Assembly: GCA_945957495.1 (NCBI GenBank)
Contig: CAMFLG010000174.1
Coordinates: forward strand, 1 to 6,832
DNA length: 6,832 bases
Origin: an uncultured Pseudorhodobacter sp.
GTDB taxonomy: Bacteria > Pseudomonadota > Alphaproteobacteria > Rhodobacterales > Rhodobacteraceae
Reading direction: 5' to 3'
Part shown: positions 1 through 5,357 of the stretch, one piece after another
Layout: the number at the start of each line of letters is the position of its first letter
Numbering within the stretch: position 1 is the first letter of the stretch
Notes under the pieces: generated by a model
Databases searched by the model: none
Told to the model about the DNA's origin: nothing
The model's input: only the letters and a program-made list of their open reading frames with translations
Position numbers and translations under genes: made by a program

Positions 1-429
1 GGGCAGGCCCATTTGCAGCAGGGTGGGGATGCGGGTTTCATCGGCGCGAGGCGCCTGAATGATGACGCCATCGACGGCACCGCGCGATTTCAGATCGCGG
101 TAGGCCGCCTCGACACTGTCATCCGGCACGACCGACAGCAGCATGTCATAGCCGTTCTGGGCATAAACCTCGCCCGCGCCGGCGATGAAATCTGCAAAGA
201 TCGGGTTGACGATTTCATTCTTGGTGGCCAGCGGAATGACATGACCCACCGCCATCGCCCGTCCGGTGGCCAGCCGGATCGCCCGGGTGTTGGGGCGGTA
301 GTTGTACCGCTTGGCCGCCGCCATGATGCGGTCGCGCGTGGCGTCGTTCACTTCAGGATAGCCGTTCAGCGCGCGGCTGACGGTTGTGGGTGAAAGGTTC
401 AGCTTTTGCGCAAGTTCTTTGAGGTTCAT
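1..429 (-). CDS. LacI-family transcriptional regulator, N-terminal part (cut by window edge)
   Basis: The first 143 residues are present; the rest lies beyond the left edge. Residues 2-46 form a LacI-type helix-turn-helix (LKELAQKLNLSPTTVSRALN), followed by the hinge-helix region YRPNTRAIRLATGR at 44-57. From about residue 61 the periplasmic-binding-protein-like ligand domain begins (VGHVIPL, then NPIFADFIAGAGEVYAQNGYD), with GAVDGVIIQAPR at 117-128. The ATG at 429 places the helix-turn-helix at the extreme N-terminus, as usual for the family. No convincing Shine-Dalgarno precedes it. Members normally bind a sugar or nucleoside and repress an adjacent uptake or catabolic operon. The target operon is probably outside the window to the left. 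The general look recalls AglR-type regulators of alpha-glucoside transport in alphaproteobacteria, but that is a weak impression from memory. A promoter and two operator-like dyads lie just upstream, suggesting autoregulation. Confidence 0.93.
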   Translation of the reverse strand, partial: MNLKELAQKLNLSPTTVSRALNGYPEVNDATRDRIMAAAKRYNYRPNTRAIRLATGRAMAVGHVIPLATKNEIVNPIFADFIAGAGEVYAQNGYDMLLSVVPDDSVEAAYRDLKSRGAVDGVIIQAPRADETRIPTLLQMGLP

Positions 430-472
430 CAGGAACGGATACCGGAAGGGAATAGGGGCGGGCGTGGCGGCG

Positions 473-501
473 ACTGTAGCGCCGGGTTGCCGGGCGGTCA
501 A
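473..501 (-). promoter_or_regulatory. Sigma-70-type promoter for the LacI-family gene
   Basis: On the minus strand, TTGACC (501-496) is followed after exactly 17 bases by TACAGT (478-473). Both are close to the -35 and -10 consensus at ideal spacing. Transcription would start near 466, giving a leader of about 37 bases before the ATG at 429. It is the best promoter match I found in this 164-base gap, and it would let the LacI gene be expressed separately from the lysR-kinase operon upstream. Confidence 0.6.
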
Positions 502-518
502 AGTGTTTGAACCGAATT

Positions 519-535
519 TCCGTAAACGTTACAGA
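519..535. promoter_or_regulatory. Imperfect dyad with CG core, possible LacI-family operator
   Basis: TCCGTAAACGTTACAGA pairs at 6 of 8 positions around a central C; it can also be read as GTAA-ACG-TTAC. It contains AACGTT, a core common in LacI-family operators. Its centre is about 61 bases upstream of the predicted start of the LacI promoter. It is a candidate only: binding by the adjacent regulator is inferred from proximity. Confidence 0.35.
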
Positions 536-556
536 TTTTTGGGGAATAGGCGATTT

Positions 557-567
557 ATTCAATGAAT
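557..567. repeat. Short inverted repeat ATTCA-A-TGAAT
   Basis: This is a perfect 5-bp inverted repeat around one central base, in the AT-rich part of the gap between the kinase gene and the LacI-family gene. It lies between the two operator-like dyads. It is short enough to be chance, and I assign no function. Confidence 0.2.
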
Positions 568-580
568 CCGGCTTTGGTAT

Positions 581-598
581 TTTCAAAGCGGTTTCAAA
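581..598. promoter_or_regulatory. 18-bp dyad centred on CG, candidate LacI-family operator
   Basis: TTTCAAAGCGGTTTCAAA is symmetric at 7 of 9 base pairs around a central CG. That matches the even-length, CG-centred form typical of LacI-family operators. It overlaps the last codons and the stop codon of the phosphotransferase gene and lies about 123 bases upstream of the predicted LacI transcription start. It is the best-formed operator-like site near this regulator gene. Assigning it to this regulator is inference. Confidence 0.45.
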
Positions 599-1556
599 TT
601 GCCGAAGGTTGATTCGGTTGCGCCGCATCGGGGAACAGGTCGCCGCAGGCCAGGAGGGCCTGGGCGGTTTCAAGGCTGCGCTGCTGTTTTGCGCCAAGCT
701 GCGTGTGGGCGTTGTCCAGCCCGGCCCAAAGGTTCAGCGCGAAGGCGTGCTGAAAGAAGGCGCGGGCGTCAGGGTCCGCAGGGCTTTGGCCATAGGCCGC
801 GCGCAGGGCGGCGGCGGTTTCATGCAGGGTTTCGGGGGTTGGCGGCTGTGGGGCGGCGCGGGCGGTGTCGGCCAGAAAGAACAGAAGGTCACGCATCGCC
901 TCGTCCCGGGCGGCGTTTTCCATGTCGATGCCATAGGCGCGGTCCTGTTTGCGGATCAGCAGGTTGCGCAGGTGAAAATCGCGGTGGGTGATGCAGCGCA
1001 GGCTGGTGGCGGCGCGGGCGCGTTCGGAAAGGGTTTCCAGCGCGGGCAGATGATCGGACAGGGCGCGGATCTGCGGGATGCGGCGGTGGCCGTCGTGATG
1101 CGCGGTCAGCGATTTGCCCAGCCAGTTCAGGTGTGGATCGGGGTTGAAGGCGGTGCGGGCGGCGGTCAGGCCGTGGTAGCGGGCAAGCCAGCCCCCGGCG
1201 GCGGCCAGCACGCGGGCGCGCCCCTTGCCTGCGTTGCGCCACAGCGACAAGGCGGCCATGCCCCAGGCATCCTCCATCAGCAGCACGCCGCTTTCTGCGT
1301 CATAGCTGAGCGGCTTGGGCACGCGGAACTGGCCGCTGCGCATCTTGGGATAGGTTTTGGACAGGCGGGCGAATTGTGCGGCAAGGCGGCCGGGGGCGGC
1401 GACCTTGGCGATCACGCTGCCCTGATCGCCCAGATCGGTGCGAAAGACATAGCTTTCCTGATCGGCGTCGTTGAGGTTCAGCACGCGCGGCGCAGAGACG
1501 GGCGCCAAAGGGGCAATGGCCGCGCTGGCAAGAGCGAGAGCGTCGTCGATCCGCAT
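594..1556 (-). CDS. Aminoglycoside/choline-kinase-type phosphotransferase (APH family), substrate unknown
   Basis: This 320-residue protein has the protein-kinase-like fold of the APH family. VIAKV carries the presumed ATP-binding lysine (K51). VLLMEDAWG at 91-99 fits the hinge between lobes. HRDFHLRNLL at 191-200 is the catalytic HxDxxxxN motif (D193, N198). GIDMENA at 209-215 supplies the metal-binding aspartate (D211), followed by RDLLFFLAD. The family transfers the ATP gamma-phosphate to hydroxyls of small molecules such as aminoglycosides, choline, homoserine or amino sugars; nothing here fixes the substrate, and drug resistance should not be assumed. The ATG overlaps the lysR stop by one base (TGATG) with no strong Shine-Dalgarno, so translational coupling is likely. 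The divergent dioxygenase may act on the same compound. It is complete, with no missing key residue. Confidence 0.88.
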   Translation of the reverse strand: MRIDDALALASAAIAPLAPVSAPRVLNLNDADQESYVFRTDLGDQGSVIAKVAAPGRLAAQFARLSKTYPKMRSGQFRVPKPLSYDAESGVLLMEDAWGMAALSLWRNAGKGRARVLAAAGGWLARYHGLTAARTAFNPDPHLNWLGKSLTAHHDGHRRIPQIRALSDHLPALETLSERARAATSLRCITHRDFHLRNLLIRKQDRAYGIDMENAARDEAMRDLLFFLADTARAAPQPPTPETLHETAAALRAAYGQSPADPDARAFFQHAFALNLWAGLDNAHTQLGAKQQRSLETAQALLACGDLFPDAAQPNQPSAI

Positions 1557-2446
1557 CAGCGCAGGCTTTCGGGCAGGGCGACGGGCAAAAGCGCGGCCAG
1601 ACGCAGGGCCGTGGCAGAGGGCGGGTTTTGCGCGTGATGGGCAAGGATCAAGGGTTCCGTCCCAGCATCGGTGAGTGTGCGCAGGGTCAGCGGTTTGCCG
1701 TCATGGCTGTGGCTTGTCGCCGGGTTGGTGTAGGACAGGCCAACGCCCAGACCGTTTGCCGCATAGCTGCGCATCAGTTCCAGCGACGCGGTGCGATGAG
1801 AGATTTGCATGGCCAGCCCCTTTTGCGCGAAAAGCGCGCGCATATGGCCGATGGAAAGGCCTTGGTCGGCCAGAATCAAGGGTTGATCCGCGATATCCTG
1901 CAGGCAGAGCGTGGATTTTCCGGCAAGCGGGTGATCGGGTGACAGGATCGCCCTGGGCGCCACGCGCGACAGCACGCGGCGGCTGATGTTGCTTTCAAGG
2001 CCCAGATCCCAGGTTAGCGCCAGATCGGCGCGGCCATGCGTGAGCGACTGGGCGAGCGCCTCGAACCCCATGACTTGCGCGGTGATGCGCAGATCGGGTG
2101 CATGGCGGGCGGCGTGGGCCAAAAGCGGCGCAAGGGTGGCTGCAGCGATGTCTTCGAACACGGCAAGGCGGATATCCTCGCTGGGGCCGGTGGGATCGGT
2201 CAGGCGGGCCAGACCGGCAAGCTGCGCCTCGGCCTGATCCAGCCAGCCACGGCCAAAGGCGGTGGGGGTCAGCCGCCCCCCGGCGCGGCGCAGGAAAAGC
2301 GGGCGGTCAAGCAGGGTTTCCAGTTGGGCAAGCGCGACGGACAGCGCGGGCTGGCTGACATGCAGCGCCTCTGCCGCAGCCGTCATGCCGCCGTGGCGGG
2401 CGACGGCCACGGCATATTCCAACTGGCGCAGGGTGAGGGATAGCAT
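1556..2446 (-). CDS. LysR-type transcriptional regulator
   Basis: This 296-residue protein has the normal length for the family. Residues 4-62 form the winged helix-turn-helix (LTLRQLEYAVAVARHGGMTA, then AAEALHVSQPALSVALAQLE, ending at LFLRRAGGRLTPT). An effector-binding domain follows from about 91 to the end, including MRSYAANGLGVGLSY (225-239), the usual conserved loop of the second subdomain. The ATG at 2446 gives the canonical N-terminus; no clear Shine-Dalgarno precedes it. The gene diverges from the phytanoyl-CoA-dioxygenase-family gene and is fused by a one-base overlap to the phosphotransferase gene downstream. By the general rule for LysR proteins it probably controls the divergent gene and itself in response to a small ligand. 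Two dyads in the intergenic region are candidate binding sites. The ligand is unknown. Confidence 0.94.
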   Translation of the reverse strand: MLSLTLRQLEYAVAVARHGGMTAAAEALHVSQPALSVALAQLETLLDRPLFLRRAGGRLTPTAFGRGWLDQAEAQLAGLARLTDPTGPSEDIRLAVFEDIAAATLAPLLAHAARHAPDLRITAQVMGFEALAQSLTHGRADLALTWDLGLESNISRRVLSRVAPRAILSPDHPLAGKSTLCLQDIADQPLILADQGLSIGHMRALFAQKGLAMQISHRTASLELMRSYAANGLGVGLSYTNPATSHSHDGKPLTLRTLTDAGTEPLILAHHAQNPPSATALRLAALLPVALPESLR

Positions 2447-2450
2447 TAGT

Positions 2451-2468
2451 TTATGACCAAGATCAAAA
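2451..2468. promoter_or_regulatory. LysR-type binding-site candidate (T-N11-A dyad)
   Basis: TTATGACCAAGATCAAAA is an interrupted inverted repeat pairing at 6 of 9 positions (arms TTxTGAxC and GxTCAxAA), and it contains a T-N11-A element. It sits 5 bases upstream of the lysR ATG and covers the -35 region of the promoter predicted for the divergent dioxygenase gene. That suits simultaneous autorepression and activation. Binding by this LysR is inferred. Confidence 0.45.
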
Positions 2469-2470
2469 GG

Positions 2471-2490
2471 TATTATTTGCAGCTATGATA
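2471..2490. promoter_or_regulatory. Second dyad and -10 element of the divergent dioxygenase promoter
   Basis: The outer arms TATxAT and ATxATA form an imperfect dyad centred 21 bases (two helical turns) from the dyad at 2451-2468. TATGAT at 2484-2489 is a good -10 hexamer for rightward transcription. The -35 region 16-18 bases upstream has no good match, as expected for an activator-dependent promoter. Transcription would start near 2496, about 39 bases before the dioxygenase ATG. Confidence 0.4.
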
Positions 2491-2523
2491 GGGCTGCGGC
2501 AGAACAAGGGCCAGCGCAATTGC

Positions 2524-2529
2524 AGGAGG
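2524..2529 (+). promoter_or_regulatory. Ribosome binding site AGGAGG that fixes the dioxygenase start
   Basis: A full AGGAGG lies 5 bases before the ATG at 2535. This rules out the in-frame TTG at 2520, which precedes the site. Confidence 0.85.
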
Positions 2530-2534
2530 CCGGG

Positions 2535-3329
2535 ATGGCGGTTCAGGTAACGGATGAGATGATCGAGACGTATCAGCGCGACGGGGTCGTGCTGGTCAAG
2601 GGGCTGTGGGCGGATTGGGTGGAGGAGTTGCGGGCCGGGGTGGCGCGCAACATGGCCGAACCCGGCCCCTATGCGGCAGAGAACCTTAAGCCGGGCGAAG
2701 GGGGGCGGTTCTTTGACGATTACTGCAACTGGGATCGTATCCCGGAGTTCGAGCGGGTGATCAAGCAATCCGAGGTGGCGGAGGTTGCGGCAAAGCTGAT
2801 GGGGTCGGGCCGCGTGCAGTTGTTTCACGATCATGTGCTGGTGAAGGAACCGGGCACGTCAAAGCCGACACCCTGGCATCAGGACGGGCCGTATTACTTT
2901 GTGGGCGGGCAGCAGACGGTTTCGTTCTGGTCGCCGCTGGATGCGGTGAAAGAGGCCAGCTTGCGCTGCGTGGCGGGGTCGCATCTTTGGCCGAAAGAAG
3001 TGTTGCCGACGCGGTGGCTGGCGGAGACCAGTTTCTACCCCAACCCCGAGAAATACATGGCCGTCCCCGACCCGGATGCCGAGGGGATGCGGGTGATGGA
3101 GTGGGAGATGGAGCCGGGCGATGCGGTGGCCTTCAATTATCTGACGCTGCATGGCGCGCGGGGCAACAATTCGGCCAGCCGACGGCGGGCGTTTTCGCTG
3201 CGGCTGGTGGGGGATGATGCCCGCTATGTCGAGCGGCCCGGCCGCACCTCGCCGCCCTATCCGGGGCATGAGATGCAGCCGGGGCAGGTGCTGCGCGAGG
3301 ATTGGTTCCCGGTGCTGCGTCAGGGCTAG
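2535..3329 (+). CDS. Phytanoyl-CoA dioxygenase (PhyH) family Fe(II)/2-oxoglutarate oxygenase
   Basis: This 264-residue protein has the size of bacterial PhyH-family enzymes, which use iron, O2 and 2-oxoglutarate to hydroxylate small substrates in the cytoplasm. The iron-binding triad is visible: HQD at H115/D117 in TPWHQDGPYYF, and the distal H206 in YLTLHGARGN. The arginine that should hold 2-oxoglutarate is in SRRRAFSLRL (R217 or R218), 11-12 residues after the distal histidine as the family requires. FHDHVLVKEPG at 98-107 and LRCVAGSHLWP at 143-153 are further typical blocks. Despite the family name, phytanoyl-CoA is an unlikely substrate in such a bacterium; relatives act on many metabolites. 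The gene is transcribed divergently from lysR, which probably controls it. The kinase in the lysR operon may share its pathway. The true substrate is unknown. No truncation is apparent. Confidence 0.93.
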   Translation: MAVQVTDEMIETYQRDGVVLVKGLWADWVEELRAGVARNMAEPGPYAAENLKPGEGGRFFDDYCNWDRIPEFERVIKQSEVAEVAAKLMGSGRVQLFHDHVLVKEPGTSKPTPWHQDGPYYFVGGQQTVSFWSPLDAVKEASLRCVAGSHLWPKEVLPTRWLAETSFYPNPEKYMAVPDPDAEGMRVMEWEMEPGDAVAFNYLTLHGARGNNSASRRRAFSLRLVGDDARYVERPGRTSPPYPGHEMQPGQVLREDWFPVLRQG

Positions 3330-3336
3330 AGGCAGC

Positions 3337-3353
3337 TGTCCCGGGTCGGGACA
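3337..3353 (+). terminator. Hairpin after the dioxygenase gene, possible terminator without U tract
   Basis: TGTCCCG-GGT-CGGGACA is a perfect 7-bp stem with a 3-base loop, starting 8 bases after the dioxygenase stop codon. It can be extended by two pairs beyond one mismatch. Its position suits a transcription terminator or an mRNA-stabilising 3' hairpin. No run of T follows, so intrinsic termination is uncertain. Confidence 0.4.
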
Positions 3354-3378
3354 TCTGGATTGTGGCTTTGATCCAAGG

Positions 3379-3410
3379 GGTTAGCCAAGGCCATTTCGCT
3401 TTGGTTAACC
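3379..3410. repeat. Long inverted repeat / strong hairpin
   Basis: GGTTAGCCAAGGC and GCTTTGGTTAACC pair over 13 positions (two are G-U wobbles when read as plus-strand RNA) around the six-base loop CATTTC. No T run follows on either strand, so it is not a classical terminator. It stands midway between the dioxygenase gene and the transporter gene. The right arm is the start of a TTAACCAT motif (3405-3412). Confidence 0.6.
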
Positions 3411-3412
3411 AT
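3405..3412 (+). promoter_or_regulatory. TTAACCAT, resembles a CtrA half-site
   Basis: The octamer TTAACCAT matches the half-site form described for the alphaproteobacterial cell-cycle regulator CtrA. It lies about 97 bases upstream of the TehA-like gene. An eight-base match overlapping a hairpin arm is weak evidence; there is no second TTAA at the spacing of a full CtrA box. Confidence 0.2.
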
Positions 3413-3421
3413 GATCCGCGA

Positions 3422-3447
3422 AGGGCGCCCCTGCGCTGTTGCGCCCT
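3422..3447. repeat. Inverted repeat AGGGCGC/GCGCCCT
   Basis: This is a perfect 7-bp GC-rich stem with a 12-base loop, the third hairpin-forming element in the spacer between the dioxygenase and transporter genes. No T run follows. It would lie in the leader of the transporter gene if transcription begins upstream of it. Confidence 0.4.
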
Positions 3448-3508
3448 GCAAAGGGGGGTTGCGGCGGTGGGGGCTGGGCAGGGATAATGCCGCGGCAAGG
3501 AGAGCCCC

Positions 3509-4513
3509 ATGACGCAACCGCCCAAGATCGAGCGCCGCCCCAAAGCCTATCCGCCGCCGGAATTTCCGCCGCGCCGCCCCAAGCTGTTCGCCAAGACGCC
3601 GCCTGCGGTGTTTCCGGTGGTGCTGGGGCTGTTGGGGCTGGGACTGGCGCTGCGCCGGGCGGCAGATGTGACGGGTTTGCCGGGGGCGGTGGCCGAACTG
3701 GTGTTGGGCCTTGTGCTGGGCCTGTGGGCCTTTGCGACGGCGGCGCTGTTGGTCAAGATCGCGCGGCGACCGGGCGTGGTGCTGGAGGATCTGAAGGTGC
3801 TGCCGGGGCGCGCGGGGATGGCTGCGGCCAGCATGAGCGCTATGGCGGCGGCGGGGGTATTGGTGCCCTATGCGCCGGGCATCGCGCTGGTGTTGGCGGT
3901 GGTTGCGGTTCTGGCACATGTGGTGTTGGCGGTGCTGCTGGGTATTGTGCTGCTGCGCGGGCCGAAAGAGGCACGGGGGGTGAACCCGACCTGGCATCTG
4001 AGCTTTGTCGGCTTTATCGTGGCGGCGGGGCCGTTGGTGTATCTGGGTCATGCCGATTGGGCGCAAGTGATCCTTTGGGTCACGATGGTGGCGGCGGCGG
4101 CGATCTGGGGGCTGTCCTTGGCGCAGTTGATCGGGCGGATTCCGCCCGCGCCGCTGCGGCCCTTGCTGGCCATTCATCTGTCACCGGCGGCGCTGTTCTG
4201 TACGGTGGCGCCGGCCTTGGGGCAGATGCAACTGGCGGCGAGTTTCGCGCTGTTCGGCGCGGTGATCGTGCTGGCGTTGGTGGCGGCGAGCCGCTGGATC
4301 ACCACGGCGGGGTTTTCGCCGCTGTGGGGCAGCTTTACCTTTCCGATGGCGGCCTTTGCCAGCGCGATGATTGCCATGGGCGGGGTTTGGCAGAAGGCCG
4401 GGTTCGTCTGGTTGGTGATTGCCGCGCTGGCCATTCCGATGATCGCCTGGCGCGTGCTGAAGATGTGGCCGGGCGGCAAATTGGCAGGCAAGACCAACGC
4501 CGCAGAGGCGTGA
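3509..4513 (+). CDS. TehA/SLAC1/TDT-family inner-membrane anion channel or transporter
   Basis: This 334-residue integral membrane protein has a charged, proline-rich cytoplasmic N-terminus (1-30) and about ten hydrophobic segments: roughly 33-50, 59-83, 104-122, 125-150, 162-180, 185-205, 217-235, 241-261, 270-293 and 297-316. Ten segments and the blocks NPTWHLSFVGFIVAAGP (159-175) and FSPLWGSFTFPMAAFASA (269-286) fit the tellurite-resistance/dicarboxylate-transporter family, whose solved member (TehA) is an anion channel homologous to plant SLAC1. The pore-gating phenylalanine expected in the ninth segment may be F276 or F278; an alignment would be needed to say. AAGGAGAG at 3497-3504, 4 bases before the ATG, supports the start. 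Transported ion and any role in tellurite tolerance are unknown; no TehB-like methyltransferase is adjacent. Its stop is 7 bases from that of the convergent amidotransferase gene. Confidence 0.82.
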   Translation: MTQPPKIERRPKAYPPPEFPPRRPKLFAKTPPAVFPVVLGLLGLGLALRRAADVTGLPGAVAELVLGLVLGLWAFATAALLVKIARRPGVVLEDLKVLPGRAGMAAASMSAMAAAGVLVPYAPGIALVLAVVAVLAHVVLAVLLGIVLLRGPKEARGVNPTWHLSFVGFIVAAGPLVYLGHADWAQVILWVTMVAAAAIWGLSLAQLIGRIPPAPLRPLLAIHLSPAALFCTVAPALGQMQLAASFALFGAVIVLALVAASRWITTAGFSPLWGSFTFPMAAFASAMIAMGGVWQKAGFVWLVIAALAIPMIAWRVLKMWPGGKLAGKTNAAEA

Positions 4514-4520
4514 GGGCCGA

Positions 4521-5216
4521 TCAGATCAGCGCGACCCATGCCCGCGCGATGGCAAGGCCGTTGGCATCGGCCTGAACGCCTTTGGTGGCGGCGTGTTCGG
4601 GGTGCAGCGCCATCCAGCCGGGGGCCTGCGCCTCCATCACCTCGGGGAAGGACCGCTTCCAGTCGGCGACGACGGCGCGGTTGGCCTCGAAATGAAACTG
4701 CATGGCATAGCCTGCGCGGCCGACACGGTAGCTTTGCACCGGTGCATTCGCATTGGTGGCCAGTTGCACCGCCCCCGGCGGCAGGGTGAAGGTGTCGGAA
4801 TGCCATTCAAAGATGGTGAAGCGGGGTGGCAGATGCGACAGCACCGGATCGGCGCGGCCTTCGGGGGTCAAATCAACCTCGTGCCAGCCAAATTCGGGCG
4901 TGGTGCCGATGTGGTTTTCTGCGCCCGCGCCGCGCGCCAGAACCTGAGAGCCAAGGCAGACGCCCAGCACCGCCTTGCCCGCCAGCGCCGCGTCATGCAT
5001 CAGCGCGGCAAGGTCAGGCAGATAGGGGTGGGTATCGTCGGCAAGGGCGTTCTGTTCGCCGCCAAAGGCCACAAGTGCGTCGAATGTGCCCAAGGCGGGC
5101 AGGCGGCCATCGAGCCAGGGTTTGTACAGATCAATCATCGCGCCCGCCTCGTGCAGGGCAACGCCGACCTGACCGTGGTGGGTGTAGCGGGTGTTTTCAA
5201 CGATGGCGACGCGCAT
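4521..5216 (-). CDS. Class I glutamine amidotransferase-like protein
   Basis: This 231-residue protein consists of a single class I (GATase1) domain. The catalytic triad is intact: the nucleophile C87 in VLGVCLGSQVLA, and H175/E177 in MQFHFEA. FGGEQNA at 51-57 is the oxyanion-side loop and FEWHSDTFTLP (136-146) is the usual block before the histidine strand. Such domains hydrolyse glutamine to glutamate and ammonia, normally for a partner synthetase; stand-alone members may instead hydrolyse gamma-glutamyl compounds. No synthetase domain is fused or adjacent. The ATG at 5216 is chosen because AGGAGAG lies 7 bases upstream; an ATG at 5249 would add 11 unsupported residues. It diverges from guaB across 141 bases. 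It resembles the GuaA glutaminase half, but it lacks the synthetase half and is not GuaA. Confidence 0.9.
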   Translation of the reverse strand: MRVAIVENTRYTHHGQVGVALHEAGAMIDLYKPWLDGRLPALGTFDALVAFGGEQNALADDTHPYLPDLAALMHDAALAGKAVLGVCLGSQVLARGAGAENHIGTTPEFGWHEVDLTPEGRADPVLSHLPPRFTIFEWHSDTFTLPPGAVQLATNANAPVQSYRVGRAGYAMQFHFEANRAVVADWKRSFPEVMEAQAPGWMALHPEHAATKGVQADANGLAIARAWVALI

Positions 5217-5222
5217 ATCAGA

Positions 5223-5229
5223 CTCTCCT
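5223..5229 (-). promoter_or_regulatory. Ribosome binding site AGGAGAG for the amidotransferase
   Basis: On the minus strand AGGAGAG lies 6 bases before the ATG at 5216 and inside the longer alternative reading frame that starts at 5249. It therefore decides in favour of the shorter protein, beginning MRVAIVENTR. Confidence 0.75.
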
Positions 5230-5244
5230 GCTTCACGCGCACTC

Positions 5245-5256
5245 TGCACATGCGCA
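5245..5256. repeat. Short imperfect palindrome TGCACATGCGCA
   Basis: Five of six base pairs match in this dyad. It lies in the divergent region between the amidotransferase gene and guaB, 29 bases upstream of the amidotransferase ATG. It could be a regulator site or chance; no known consensus is claimed. Confidence 0.2.
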
Positions 5257-5307
5257 ATTCGATCACAAGAGGGCGAAAGGGTCTTGCCTTCAACAGGGAA
5301 GGGTGAA

Positions 5308-5337
5308 AAGGGGAGCCGTCAAACGAACACTCCCCTT
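5308..5337 (+). promoter_or_regulatory. Stem-loop in the guaB leader
   Basis: AAGGGGAG (5308-5315) and CTCCCCTT (5330-5337) form a perfect 8-bp stem with a 14-base loop. It ends 10 bases before the guaB Shine-Dalgarno. CTCC within the right arm could instead pair with GGAG of the ribosome binding site, so the stem might keep that site open. No T run follows, so it is not an obvious terminator. I find no conserved purine-riboswitch core. Whether it lies in the mRNA depends on the promoter, which I could not place confidently. Confidence 0.4.
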
Positions 5338-5347
5338 AGACCCCGTT

Positions 5348-5352
5348 GGAGG
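5348..5352 (+). promoter_or_regulatory. guaB: Strong ribosome binding site of guaB
   Basis: GGAGGTGAT, extending to 5356, is nearly the full complement of the 16S rRNA 3' end. GGAGG lies 5 bases before the ATG at 5358. It excludes the in-frame TTG at 5346, which the site itself overlaps. Confidence 0.85.
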
Positions 5353-5357
5353 TGATT

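Noticed and set aside
594..1556. Aminoglycoside-resistance gene
   Set aside because: The kinase motifs are those of the broad APH superfamily, most of whose chromosomal members are metabolic kinases. Nothing in the context indicates a resistance cassette or mobile element.
507..1637. 376-residue plus-strand frame opposite the phosphotransferase
   Set aside because: It is Gly-rich, low-complexity antisense of a gene with intact kinase motifs, with no ribosome binding site or domain support.
3459..3488. Possible promoter TTGCGG-18-GATAAT for the TehA-like gene
   Set aside because: The -35 match is poor (3 of 6), and the predicted start would fall almost on the ribosome binding site, leaving an implausibly short leader.
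3326..4177. 283-residue minus-strand frame opposite the TehA-like gene
   Set aside because: It is Arg/His/Gln-rich shadow sequence that also runs through the hairpin region; no family is recognisable.
3439..4575. 378-residue plus-strand frame overlapping the TehA-like gene
   Set aside because: It is extremely Gly/Ala-rich with no domain, while the overlapping frame at 3509 has ten membrane segments and a good ribosome binding site.
5217..5357. Guanine or other purine riboswitch upstream of guaB
   Set aside because: Only a simple stem-loop is visible. The three-way junction with conserved loop sequences of purine riboswitches was not found.
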